Shown here piece by piece: positions 1-8,618 of a stretch of 64,000 nt of DNA. The position numbers and the translations under genes were made by a program. Each line of letters starts with the position of its first letter. Positions within the stretch are counted from its first letter, which is position 1. The notes below the pieces were generated by a model that had not been told where the DNA came from, made no database searches, and was given only the letters and a program-made list of their open reading frames with translations. This DNA comes from JBBDRJ01 sp963766295 (lineage in GTDB: Bacteria; Actinomycetota; JAICYB01), in the NCBI GenBank assembly GCA_963766295.1, contig CAVXYW010000002.1:248001-312000 (forward strand), in the 5' to 3' direction.

Positions 1-1
1 A

Positions 2-220
2 CCCGGCATCGGTGCTGCGAGTCCGTACAAGGACCCGGTTGCGTTAGCCCAGGCTTGCTTGGAGGTGCTGGAGCTGGCGCGTGATCCGTCGACATCGGAG
101 CGATGCCGTGCGGCCGCCGGCCGTTATGACTGGGACCGTGTCGTCGCACCTGAGATCGAAGCGCTATACCTCGGGTCTGAACGGGACAAGGCGTTCCAGG
201 GTGACGAGCAGTTTTCTTGA
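2..220 (+). CDS. Glycosyltransferase family 4, C-terminal fragment (5' end outside window)
   Basis: The open frame enters from the left edge and ends at TGA 218-220, leaving about 72 residues. The visible tail (RYDWDRVVAPEIEALY near the end) is the usual C-terminus of GT-B fold family 4 glycosyltransferases, where a YDW motif precedes the last helix that packs back on the N-terminal domain. The nucleotide-sugar binding half and catalytic residues are not in the window, so donor and acceptor cannot be named. It converges on the Wzt-like ABC ATPase, whose stop lies only 6 bases away, and fits the polysaccharide locus that follows. Family assignment rests on this tail alone. Confidence 0.6.
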   Translation, partial: PGIGAASPYKDPVALAQACLEVLELARDPSTSERCRAAAGRYDWDRVVAPEIEALYLGSERDKAFQGDEQFS

Positions 221-226
221 CGGTTC

Positions 227-1561
227 TTAGATCTTCGCTTCAGGCGTCAACGGCGAGGAGGTTTCGGCTTCTCGATCGAAGTCGATATCCCAATCCAACA
301 TGGGTCGGACGACACCGGGCCAGTCAAACGTAATAGGACCTCGTACGCCTTCTCCCTTCGTTGAATCGGAGATGTTGAATGCGACCACGTCGGGCTCGAT
401 CCAGTGTGTGGCCCGCGGTCTAATCGAGGCGAGGATCACTTCCACGGTTATCTGACCTTCGGCAAGGAAATGTCCTGGGATGGTGCACACAGTTCGCACG
501 ATTCCCGGCCGTCTTTCCGATTCGTACCAGTCTTGGCGAACCATGTCCGTCGAAGCAAAAAGGACGACGCCTTCCTCATTGAAGAACTTCAGAGTGACAG
601 TGGGGCCGAGTTGTCGTGCCGACGAGTACGACCAATACGTCACTTCGATCTTGATGGGTTGGGCGATGTCGATTTGATCGGACACGCCACCATCGCCGTC
701 GATGACACGCACCGACCGTAGCTTCACGACGTCATCGCCGGGAGCTTCCTCGGGCGACCATTCTCGTGCTGCGGAAGTTCCGAGTCCGGACTCCAGATAG
801 GTTCGTATTACGTCCGACGCATCTCCGTCTGCTATTACGCTGCCACGATTCAGCAGGATCACTCGAGGGCACAGTCGCACGATCGAAGCCATGCTGTGCG
901 AGACGAAAACGACGGTTCCGCCCATCGAGCTCGCTTGCTCCATTCGCCCCATGCATTTGCGCTGGAACTCGAGATCGCCGACAGCAAGCACTTCGTCGAC
1001 GAGAAGTATCTCGGACTCGAGATGAGCTGCAACGGCGAACGCTAGGCGTACCTGCATGCCCGAGGAATATCGCTTGATGGGCGTATCAATGAATTGCTCG
1101 ACGTTGGCGAAATCGACGATTTCGTCAAACTTTCGGCGAATCTCGGCCCGACGCATACCGAGGATGGCTCCGTTGAGGTACACGTTTTCGCGACCGGTAA
1201 GTTCTGGATGAAACCCAGTTCCTACTTCGAGTAAAGAGTTGAGCGATCCGCGGACCCGAACCTCGCCCGCGGTCGGCTCTGTGATCCGCGAAAGAACCTT
1301 GAGCAGGGTCGTTTTCCCAGCCCCATTTCGTCCGATGAGACCTACGACCTCGCCTTGCTCCACATCGAAGGAAACATCGTTGAGGGCCCAGACATGTTCC
1401 TTCGTCTTGCGAACGCGCGAATTCTCCCGTCTTCGCAGGAACTGAGTCGCAGCTCTCGCCCCCTGTGCGACGGTGTCGCGGAGTGTGCCGTAGGGCTCTC
1501 GTTCGCCCAGGCGATAACGTTTGCCCAGCTGGTGAACGCTGACGACCGAGTTCGCGCTCAT
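227..1561 (-). CDS. Polysaccharide ABC exporter, ATP-binding subunit (Wzt/TagH-like)
   Basis: 444 aa. It should power export of a lipid-linked polysaccharide across the cytoplasmic membrane together with the permease encoded just upstream. Visible motifs: Walker A GRNGAGKT (about residues 77-84), ABC signature YSSGMQ (165-170), Walker B ILLVDE (185-190) and a switch histidine in VSHS. The N-terminal 55 residues and the pattern GTGFHPELTGRENVYLNG are typical of the Wzt/TagH/RfbE subfamily. After about residue 270 there is a beta-rich C-terminal extension of roughly 170 residues, as in Wzt proteins whose extra domain recognises the glycan end. The start ATG overlaps the permease stop by one base (TGATG), so the two are translationally coupled. 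Glycan identity is not known. Confidence 0.9.
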   Translation of the reverse strand: MSANSVVSVHQLGKRYRLGEREPYGTLRDTVAQGARAATQFLRRRENSRVRKTKEHVWALNDVSFDVEQGEVVGLIGRNGAGKTTLLKVLSRITEPTAGEVRVRGSLNSLLEVGTGFHPELTGRENVYLNGAILGMRRAEIRRKFDEIVDFANVEQFIDTPIKRYSSGMQVRLAFAVAAHLESEILLVDEVLAVGDLEFQRKCMGRMEQASSMGGTVVFVSHSMASIVRLCPRVILLNRGSVIADGDASDVIRTYLESGLGTSAAREWSPEEAPGDDVVKLRSVRVIDGDGGVSDQIDIAQPIKIEVTYWSYSSARQLGPTVTLKFFNEEGVVLFASTDMVRQDWYESERRPGIVRTVCTIPGHFLAEGQITVEVILASIRPRATHWIEPDVVAFNISDSTKGEGVRGPITFDWPGVVRPMLDWDIDFDREAETSSPLTPEAKI

Positions 1562-2454
1562 CAGACCACGTCCGCGATCAGGCCCTCGGTGCGTCTAAAG
1601 AACCACGCGCCTGAGAGAAGGACAACTATCGCCGTCAGACTTGAAACCAGGAAGGTCAACCCCGGACGCTGTCCGCTTCCTGTCAATGCCCAGCGGTAAC
1701 CGTCGATCACGCTGGCCATCGGGTTCAGCAAGTAGAACGAACGCCAGGCGTCCGGAATCTGACTCGTGGGATAGATGACGGGTGAAACGAACAGGCCGAA
1801 CTGAAGCAGGAAAGGTACTGCGTATCGGACGTCGCGATACATGGCGTTAAGGGCGGAGGTCCAGAGGCTGACCCCTACTGCGGTTACCACAGACAGGCCA
1901 ATGAGTAATGGCAAGACGAGTAAGGCGGCGGTTGGCTCTATGCCGAAATAGAACATCAAAGCGATAAGCATGGTGAAAGCGATCGCATGGTCCATTAGGG
2001 AGGAGAGCGCGAAGGATATCGGCAGCATGACTCGCGGGAAGTAGACCTTCGTGATTAGCGCTTGACTCTGAGCGATGGACTCCGACCCGGCGCTGACTGT
2101 TGACGTGAAGTATGTCCACGGGAGCAGCGCGGCGTAGTAGAAGACTGGACGTGGCACACCGTCGGTTGGGATCTGTGCTACGCGCCCGAACAAGAGCGTG
2201 AAAGCAATCATCATCAGGAACGGTTGGAGAACCGCCCACCCACCGCCGATGACCGTTTGTTTGTATCGAACCTTGACGTTGCGCCACGCAAAGAAGGCGA
2301 GTAGCTCTCGGTAGGCCCATAGATCTCGAAGTCCCAGACCCATCCAACCCCGCCTAGGACGCAGGATTCGCTCGCGGCTCTCCGGACGCAGAGCGCGCGT
2401 GGCCACCCGGTTTTCCTCTTGCTTCGCACGCTTGACTGAACGAGAGGTCCGCAT
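1561..2454 (-). CDS. Polysaccharide ABC exporter, permease subunit (Wzm/TagG-like)
   Basis: About 297 aa from the ATG at 2454; a longer frame to 2613 exists but would overlap the divergent epimerase gene and adds residues unlike the family. The protein is an ABC-2 type permease with about six membrane segments. The region after the first helix contains WRNVKVRYKQT and GGGWAVLQP, the amphipathic entry typical of Wzm/TagG/RfbA permeases, and the late LNPMASVIDGYRWAL stretch is also characteristic. It pairs with the ATPase immediately downstream. Together they would export a complete undecaprenyl-linked chain. No clear Shine-Dalgarno is visible before 2454, so the start is the most likely of several. 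Confidence 0.85.
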   Translation of the reverse strand: MRTSRSVKRAKQEENRVATRALRPESRERILRPRRGWMGLGLRDLWAYRELLAFFAWRNVKVRYKQTVIGGGWAVLQPFLMMIAFTLLFGRVAQIPTDGVPRPVFYYAALLPWTYFTSTVSAGSESIAQSQALITKVYFPRVMLPISFALSSLMDHAIAFTMLIALMFYFGIEPTAALLVLPLLIGLSVVTAVGVSLWTSALNAMYRDVRYAVPFLLQFGLFVSPVIYPTSQIPDAWRSFYLLNPMASVIDGYRWALTGSGQRPGLTFLVSSLTAIVVLLSGAWFFRRTEGLIADVV

Positions 2455-2606
2455 GGTCGACCAGCTTAGCGGTCCCAAGGTTGTTGAGAAGGCACTGTTT
2501 CCGGCTTCCACGGGCCACGACGGTGACCGTTTTTCCTCAGCTGATCTCTCTAGCTCAAACGGTAGAGTCTGGCTTGTCCTCTCAACTCGATGAGGCTGTC
2601 GTCGAC

Positions 2607-3755
2607 ATGACAACCGTGAACGACTCCGAAAGAGTTCGCGTCCTCTTGGCCATGGGAACCAGGCCAGAGGTCATAAAGCTCGCACCCGTGTATAAGTCGA
2701 TCGCCGCACACAAACACTTGGATCCGATGGTCGTGCTTAGTGGGCAACACAAGGAACACGTTGACGAGGCTCTTGATGCCTTCGATCTGCCGATCGAGAT
2801 GGAGTTCAGCGTGATGGCGCCCAGGCAAGGTCTTCTCGATCTGGCACCACGACTCATCGAAGCTGCCGCCGAAGCTCTGGAAAAGACTCAACCCGCCTAT
2901 GTCGTGGTGCAAGGCGACACGCTCTCGACCTTCGTGTTCTCGTGGGCTGCATTTCTGCGCGGAATCCCCGTTGCTCATGTCGAAGCCGGTCTGCGTTCGG
3001 GGTCGATCCAGCGCCCCTTCCCGGAGGAAGCGAACCGTCGGCTGACGAGCGCGATAACAGACCTCGATCTCGCGCCAACGCCGCAGGCTCGGGCAAACTT
3101 GGTTCGCGAAGGGAAGGATCCCGACAGGATTGTGGTTACCGGCCAAACGGGAATCGACGCCGTTCGCGATGTGAGCGCCAGGAGCAGTCTCCCGGACTCA
3201 TTTCCCGCCGGACCCTACGTGACGGTGACCTTTCACAGGCGCGAGAACTGGCCCATTCTCAAGGAACTCGTTGCTGCAGTCGGGCGCTTGGCAACACGCC
3301 ATCCGGATCTACGCATCGTTTTCCCGGTTCATTGGAATCCGGCCGTGCGGGAAGCCGTGTTTCCAGTAGTTGAAGGGATCCCAAACGTTTTGGCGATCGA
3401 TGCGCTTCCTTACACGCACATGTCAGCACTCTTGCGTCGCAGCAAGCTGATCATCACCGACTCGGGGGGTTTGCAAGAAGAAGGTGTCGCGCTGGGCGTT
3501 CCCGTTGTCGTCGCGCGCGAAGTCACCGAAAGACCGGAAGGTGTCGATTCCGGAGGTCTTTTCGTTGCCGGCACGGATCCTGTGGCCATCTTTGATGTCG
3601 CGCATGGCTTGCTCTCGGGTCAAAGATTCAGAGCTACACGCGGTGCTAGGAACGTTTACGGCGATGGAAAAGCTGGTGCACGGGTGGCACGTGCGATCGC
3701 CTGGCGACTTGGATTGAATGGTAGGCCGCGTGATTGGTCGCCTCGCACCGGATGA
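2607..3755 (+). CDS. wecB: UDP-N-acetylglucosamine 2-epimerase (non-hydrolysing)
   Basis: 382 aa from ATG 2607, matching the usual 370-390 aa; the open frame extends 42 residues upstream but that part is not family-like. The enzyme interconverts UDP-GlcNAc and UDP-ManNAc, a precursor for surface polysaccharides. Family motifs seen: MGTRPEVIKLAPV near the N-terminus, HVEAGLRS, FPEEANRR (nucleotide and substrate region), TFHRRENW, and ITDSGGLQEE followed by TERPEG. It is divergent from the ABC exporter and followed by the ligase-like membrane protein. Symbol assigned by family; a paralogous hydrolysing epimerase (NeuC type) is less likely because the non-hydrolysing motifs are intact. Confidence 0.88.
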   Translation: MTTVNDSERVRVLLAMGTRPEVIKLAPVYKSIAAHKHLDPMVVLSGQHKEHVDEALDAFDLPIEMEFSVMAPRQGLLDLAPRLIEAAAEALEKTQPAYVVVQGDTLSTFVFSWAAFLRGIPVAHVEAGLRSGSIQRPFPEEANRRLTSAITDLDLAPTPQARANLVREGKDPDRIVVTGQTGIDAVRDVSARSSLPDSFPAGPYVTVTFHRRENWPILKELVAAVGRLATRHPDLRIVFPVHWNPAVREAVFPVVEGIPNVLAIDALPYTHMSALLRRSKLIITDSGGLQEEGVALGVPVVVAREVTERPEGVDSGGLFVAGTDPVAIFDVAHGLLSGQRFRATRGARNVYGDGKAGARVARAIAWRLGLNGRPRDWSPRTG

Positions 3756-3793
3756 CTGCACGAATGTCCCAAGGCGATCGCGATGGTGGAGAT

Positions 3794-5341
3794 ATGATCG
3801 AACGCGTGGTCACGCCGACCCGGCTTCCTGGATGGGGTGGACCACAAGAAAAGCGCTCGAAATCCTCGCGGTCTACACGCACTCGCAGGGTTCCATTGTG
3901 GTTGTCGGCAACGCTTTCTGGAGTGTTGATCGGACTGTTCGCCGCCACCCATCAATTCCTTCTGCCGCTCTGGGCCTTGTTGGTCCTTTCGGTTGTCGCC
4001 TTCTTCGTTCTATACGCCAGCTGGAGGCGACCGGCGTTCGGGCTGATCCTTCTGGTGGTAGGTGTTCCCTTTCAGGAGCTCATCTTCGGTCGCCTGTTTT
4101 CATTGGGGATCCCCCTCGCTTTTCTGGCGCCGGTTCGGTTCTGGAAAGAAGTAATTGTCCTGACGCTGGTTTGTCGAGTCTTAGCCGAGCGGCGCGAGAG
4201 GCTGGACGCGATCGATCGCGCTTCCCTGTGGTTTCTCGGAGTGATCGGTCTCTACTTGGTCATCCCGGTGGGTCCGGCGATAAACCTAAGATTCCTAGCC
4301 GCACGCCAAATTGCGAGCTTCTTGCTCGTTTTCTTTGCGGCTCGGTACCTAGTGCTGGACGGACCTCAGCGTCGGCGTATCGAGAACGCCATCCTGCTTG
4401 TTGGATCGGTGATCGCGGCCTTGGCCTACTGGAATTACTTCGATCCGTCTGGCTGGACCGACTGGGTCATATCGAATCGGATCATGGAATACCGAAATGC
4501 CGTGGCAGCTGGTCGTGCCGGCGGAACGATAGTCACTCACGGTCAGTTCGGCGGCGAGACCGTGGTCCGAACTGGTTCCCTGCTTCTCAGTCCGCTGACG
4601 CTGCCGTATTACCTGGCCGTGCCGACCACGATCGCCCTTGTGCGATCTATCCGCAGAGCAGCGAGCTGGCCAACGTTGGTCGTCGGGGTGGCCTGTGCCG
4701 GCGCGATCATCTTGACCTACACCCGTAGCGCGATAGTGCTTATGCCCATCGCAGGGCTATTAGCCCTCGCGACCTCTCGGAACAAGGTGCGTCTGGTTAT
4801 CGCGATAGTTGCCGGTGTTTTGATCCTTGCGCCGGTGGTTGGCGGATCCGTTCTCAGCGATAGGCTCCGGACTTCCTTTGACCCCGATGATCCGAGCCGC
4901 TCGCTTCATGAGACTCGGGTCAGCGCGGCAGTCGAACGATTGTGGGAGCGACCACTCGGTTCAGGGTTGGCGTCATCTGCTGGGCAAGATTTCCGCTTCA
5001 ACGCCGAGGGAAGGATCGTTACGGAGAACTGGTACCTACAAGTGGGCCTCGATCTCGGGATCTTACCCATGCTCCTCGTTGCCTGCATATTCATCGCCGT
5101 TCTCCGGGGGCTCTGGCAACGAGCTCAGGCGGGATCCTCCGTCGCGCTAGCGGGCCTATGCGCATTGGCTTGGGTTGCTTTGGGTGCACTCTTCTTGCAG
5201 CACTTGTCCGACCTGACCGTTTCATGGAGTGTCTGGCTCTTGTCCGGGCTGGCTTACCGAACCGACGAGTCGGACGAGCAAGTGCTTGAACCAGTCGACA
5301 GGACCGCATCGGTGAATCCGGTTCCTGTGGGCAAGCCATAA
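3794..5341 (+). CDS. O-antigen ligase/polymerase-like membrane protein (Wzy/WaaL family)
   Basis: 515 aa from ATG 3794, chosen because a purine-rich GGTGGAG lies just upstream; a longer frame starts at 3734 inside wecB. The protein has about ten to twelve hydrophobic segments, starting near residue 35, with a large polar loop in the second half, the layout of the O-antigen ligase/polymerase superfamily. A TYTRSA motif before a late helix is typical of these proteins. It would join repeat units or transfer a chain to its acceptor at the outer face of the membrane. Sequence alone cannot tell polymerase from ligase. It lies 38 bases after wecB and before a GT4 gene, in the same direction. Confidence 0.75.
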   Translation: MIERVVTPTRLPGWGGPQEKRSKSSRSTRTRRVPLWLSATLSGVLIGLFAATHQFLLPLWALLVLSVVAFFVLYASWRRPAFGLILLVVGVPFQELIFGRLFSLGIPLAFLAPVRFWKEVIVLTLVCRVLAERRERLDAIDRASLWFLGVIGLYLVIPVGPAINLRFLAARQIASFLLVFFAARYLVLDGPQRRRIENAILLVGSVIAALAYWNYFDPSGWTDWVISNRIMEYRNAVAAGRAGGTIVTHGQFGGETVVRTGSLLLSPLTLPYYLAVPTTIALVRSIRRAASWPTLVVGVACAGAIILTYTRSAIVLMPIAGLLALATSRNKVRLVIAIVAGVLILAPVVGGSVLSDRLRTSFDPDDPSRSLHETRVSAAVERLWERPLGSGLASSAGQDFRFNAEGRIVTENWYLQVGLDLGILPMLLVACIFIAVLRGLWQRAQAGSSVALAGLCALAWVALGALFLQHLSDLTVSWSVWLLSGLAYRTDESDEQVLEPVDRTASVNPVPVGKP

Positions 5342-5377
5342 GCGGACCTGAGCGACGCGTCTCGATGCTCAAGGCAC

Positions 5378-6478
5378 ATGGGGAAAGGCCAAACGTTGGA
5401 TAAGGGTGCGAGAGCACTTCGAGTGCTTCACGTTCTTCGGACGGATCACGGTACGCACGTAGGCGGGGACCTTGTTCAACTGGCGTCGACAGTTGAAGCT
5501 CTGAATCGCCTTGGTGTCGACGCCATCGCATCAACCGTTGAGGATGGTCCCGAAGCAGTCGATGTGGTTCATTTCTACAATGTGATGCGGCCGGCGGCTC
5601 TCGCTTCTGACTTGCGCAGCGCTAAGCGAAGGTGGCCATCCGTACCGTTCGTCTTGTCGCCGATCTATTGGCCTCCCCAAGCACTGGCGATGCTGCGCTC
5701 GCGACGCGGCGCTACGGTTCGTGCAGCCAAGCAAGTGGCCAAAGACTTGCTCTGGTGGCCCGCCATCAGATCCCGGCTGCGAGAGTTCGATCTCGTGATG
5801 CCGAATGCGCCGAGCGAATCCCTGCGATTGGCGAGTCACTTCCGAGTCGCGACCGATGGGCGATGGAGGGTCGTTCCCAATGGGGTCTGGCTCGATAAGT
5901 GGCAGTGGCTTCGTTCAACACATCGTGCGGAGAGACTGAGCGAATTGGAATTAGACCCCGGATTGCCGACGATCATCGGCTGCGTTGCTCGTCTCGAGCC
6001 CAGGAAGAACCAGTTGGTGCTCTTCGATGCACTGAAGCAAATGGACGATGTCGGCCTGATACTCATCGGTCCGGACGGAGAGAAGGGCTACGCCGACGCC
6101 GTCAGAGATGCTGCCCGACTAATGAATGGCCGAGTCGCACTAACCGGCCCCCTGGACGCTGAAGGGGTGCGTTCGAGGTTGGGACTCTGCGACATCCATG
6201 TGCTCCCTGCGTTTTACGAAACGCCCGGGCTCGCGAGTCTCGAGGCTGCGGCCGTGGGGTGCGAGATCGTCACGACGCGTATCGGAACGGCCACGGATTA
6301 CTTCGGCGAGTCCGCCCGTTACATCGACCCTTGGTCGGTCGGCTCGATCGTGTCCGCTCTGCGAGCCGCCCAGCGTGAGCCTCTTCAGCCTGGAACCAGC
6401 GAACGCGCTCGCAGCTACGACTGGACAAATGCGGGAAGGGCGCTGGTTGAAGCCTATGCGAGCTTGAACCTCAGCTAA
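5378..6478 (+). CDS. Glycosyltransferase family 4
   Basis: 366 aa GT-B glycosyltransferase. The N-terminal Rossmann half starts with LRVLHVLRTDHGTHVGGDLVQL, shorter than many GT4 proteins but with the expected glycine-rich acceptor loop. The C-terminal half has CVARLEPRKNQ, LIGPDGEKGY and the E-x7-E motif in FYETPGLASLEA, where the glutamates contact the donor sugar nucleotide. It ends with the common SYDWTNAG segment. Donor and linkage cannot be inferred. It is the last plus-strand gene before a long minus-strand run of glycosyltransferases. A downstream in-frame start cannot be ruled out since the first 12 residues look unstructured. Confidence 0.85.
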   Translation: MGKGQTLDKGARALRVLHVLRTDHGTHVGGDLVQLASTVEALNRLGVDAIASTVEDGPEAVDVVHFYNVMRPAALASDLRSAKRRWPSVPFVLSPIYWPPQALAMLRSRRGATVRAAKQVAKDLLWWPAIRSRLREFDLVMPNAPSESLRLASHFRVATDGRWRVVPNGVWLDKWQWLRSTHRAERLSELELDPGLPTIIGCVARLEPRKNQLVLFDALKQMDDVGLILIGPDGEKGYADAVRDAARLMNGRVALTGPLDAEGVRSRLGLCDIHVLPAFYETPGLASLEAAAVGCEIVTTRIGTATDYFGESARYIDPWSVGSIVSALRAAQREPLQPGTSERARSYDWTNAGRALVEAYASLNLS

Positions 6479-6505
6479 TGACCGCCATCAGTGCCGATCG
6501 GTTGG

Positions 6506-7522
6506 CTATAGATCGACATAGACAGTCTTTTTCCATGTGCGCTTCCGGTTGAATTTGCCCCAGGCTCGTCGCGCGGTGTCGGCGGCCAGCACGACCGGCC
6601 CGATCGGCCCTCGAATCATCCACGGCCTTTCATCGAGGTAGGAGACGAGTCGCTTCGGCATCGCGGATTGTGAGCGAAGCCAGGTGTAGCCGGCCCATGT
6701 CCGGATCTGCCATTTGTCCGGCGCGGGATCGAAGTTGAACCATTCCGGATGGCGCGCGTAGAGACGCTCGAGCATTCCGTCCAAGTCGTCCAGTGGGAGG
6801 CGCCGGACAACGTCCGTTCCCGTGAAGTGCACACCGAGCTGCAAGCAGCGCTCGAGGTGTCCGATCCGTTGATTCTCCGCGGTGTTGAACTCTTGGTGAG
6901 GAGTGAAGCTGGTCAGCTTGTTTCGGAGGCGATCAACACCGCCGAGGTTGTACAGGTGATGCCCGGCAGATCGGAGCGCAGGTTCCGAATTTTTGAGGCG
7001 CTCCGGGTTAGGGGACGCGTCGTGGAGGAGCTCGCTGAGCATCGGTTCGTAGATCTGCGACCGGCGGCAAGCGATCGGCCCGAACAGCCATTCCGTGTTC
7101 ATCACCCAGTTTGCGAAGAAGAGGGAGTTCCGAAGTCCGAGTCGTACGGGGGTTAGTTGGTTCTCACGAAGCCGGGCGATGATTTCGCGATGCGGAATCT
7201 CGTCGACATCTCCGATTATCAGGACGTCGTCGGGTGAACCATCAATGATGTGGTCTCGCAAAGCTCGACGGTGCTCGTTCTCGCGATGCCAGGCTGACGG
7301 GGCGTCAGGGCTGATTTCAGCGACAACCAATTCGATCTTGTGTGCGTAGGAACCGAAGAGCCAAAGATTCTCTGCGGCCACAAGCGGTTTGGGAAGGCCC
7401 ATATGAGTGATCGCGCTTTCCACGATCACGAACCTGTCAACAACGGGATCAAGTTCTTCGATTCGAAACCGAAGCATGTCGATCTCGTCGTTGAACATGA
7501 AGCAGTCCCAGACCTCGGGCAT
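6506..7522 (-). CDS. Glycosyltransferase family 17 protein
   Basis: 338 aa. The N-terminus VWDCFMFNDEIDMLRFRI followed by VDRFVIVESAITHMG matches family GT17, known in animals from MGAT3, which adds bisecting GlcNAc, and found as uncharacterised homologues in bacteria. A DDVLIIGDVDEIPH segment supplies the DxD-like metal-binding site (GDVDEIP). There is no signal peptide or membrane helix, so it would act on a cytoplasmic lipid-linked acceptor. By analogy a GlcNAc transferase is possible, but donor and acceptor are unknown. It is followed 52 bases upstream in the operon by a GT2 gene; the cluster runs on the minus strand from 14.4 kb down to here. Confidence 0.8.
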   Translation of the reverse strand: MPEVWDCFMFNDEIDMLRFRIEELDPVVDRFVIVESAITHMGLPKPLVAAENLWLFGSYAHKIELVVAEISPDAPSAWHRENEHRRALRDHIIDGSPDDVLIIGDVDEIPHREIIARLRENQLTPVRLGLRNSLFFANWVMNTEWLFGPIACRRSQIYEPMLSELLHDASPNPERLKNSEPALRSAGHHLYNLGGVDRLRNKLTSFTPHQEFNTAENQRIGHLERCLQLGVHFTGTDVVRRLPLDDLDGMLERLYARHPEWFNFDPAPDKWQIRTWAGYTWLRSQSAMPKRLVSYLDERPWMIRGPIGPVVLAADTARRAWGKFNRKRTWKKTVYVDL

Positions 7523-7574
7523 CGGCCAATGATAGTGGGGGACTAATCAGATGAAGCAGGGGATGCGGCGGTGT

Positions 7575-8618
7575 TCAACCGACGAACAGCGCGTAGGGGT
7601 TGGTGGTTGGATCCCGATGCGATTGGATCCAGTGCCGCTTGCGCCGGGCATAGCGAGCAAGTCGTGCGAAACGAGTTACGGCCGACCCCAGTCTTTCGAG
7701 TCCAACAGCGACTGCCCAAGCGGATGCCTCGGCCCCCAGCCACGGAAGGACATCCTTTGCCAGCTGACGTGAGGTTTCGTTCTTGATAAGGGTCAATCGG
7801 TGATTGCAGAAACTAAGAGCACGGGTCCAAGCCGGCGCGCTTCTTCGCTGGCGTAGCAGCTCGCGCGCCGTACGTCCCTGTCCGCGTCGGAGGGTTCGGT
7901 TGTGCTTTGCGATAGCGCTGGGAGCGTAAGCACAACTCCAGCCTCTCAACTGCAGGCGCCACGCGAGGTCAAGATCGCACTTGTAGATGAAATACGTCTC
8001 GTCCAGATACTCGACGCCGTCACTATCGAGACCGGGTGGATTGAAGCTGCGCGGAACCGCTACATCCTCGAGAGCAGAACGTCTGTAGAGAGCCACGGCG
8101 CCGTCGACCCCGAAGACTCGCTCGCGGGCCTCGTATTGCCCAACGTCATCTTCACCTTGGCCTCGGGGAAGGAAGAGCCTTCGGCGCGTTGCCAAAAACC
8201 CCGTTGTGTCGATGAAGTTCTCGCCGGAAGCATCGTCTTTAGGCGTCAGAAGTTTCCCTTGGACGGAGCCAACGGAAGGATCAACCAACTCGGGAAGTGC
8301 CTGGGTCAGGAACTTTGGATCGAGCCGTGCATCGGCATTGACCAGTAAGACGAAGTCACTTTGACTGCTGCGTAAGGCCTCGTTGTGGCCGCGAGCGAAC
8401 CCCACGTTTTCCCCACGTGTGACATTGAACGACTGGCGATCGTTAATCGTTCGGCCCGCCGACTCTATGGCGCGAAACTGTTCGTCGTCTTGACCTTGCT
8501 CGCGTACCTGGACGTCGAGTGACCCGTCCAACTCGAGCGCCAAGACGGAACGTACGCAATCGCCTATCGAGTCGGCGTCTTGATACGCGAGGATGCTCGC
8601 AGTAACAGTCGGGCTCAC
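7575..8618 (-). CDS. Glycosyltransferase family 2 (rhamnosyltransferase-like)
   Basis: 347 aa from a GTG start at 8618 that overlaps the epimerase stop by four bases (GTGA), indicating translational coupling. The GT-A fold is seen in VTASILAYQDADSIGDCVRS at the N-terminus, ENVGFARGHNEALR, and the metal-binding LLVNADARLDP. These features, especially the NxGFaxGxN signature, are shared with WbbL-type rhamnosyltransferases. The C-terminal half has an aromatic-rich YFIYKCDLDLAWRLQLRGW segment, the acceptor-side signature of this group. The adjacent epimerase is of a type often linked to deoxyhexose metabolism, which fits, but specificity is inference. Confidence 0.85.
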   Translation of the reverse strand: MSPTVTASILAYQDADSIGDCVRSVLALELDGSLDVQVREQGQDDEQFRAIESAGRTINDRQSFNVTRGENVGFARGHNEALRSSQSDFVLLVNADARLDPKFLTQALPELVDPSVGSVQGKLLTPKDDASGENFIDTTGFLATRRRLFLPRGQGEDDVGQYEARERVFGVDGAVALYRRSALEDVAVPRSFNPPGLDSDGVEYLDETYFIYKCDLDLAWRLQLRGWSCAYAPSAIAKHNRTLRRGQGRTARELLRQRRSAPAWTRALSFCNHRLTLIKNETSRQLAKDVLPWLGAEASAWAVAVGLERLGSAVTRFARLARYARRKRHWIQSHRDPTTNPYALFVG

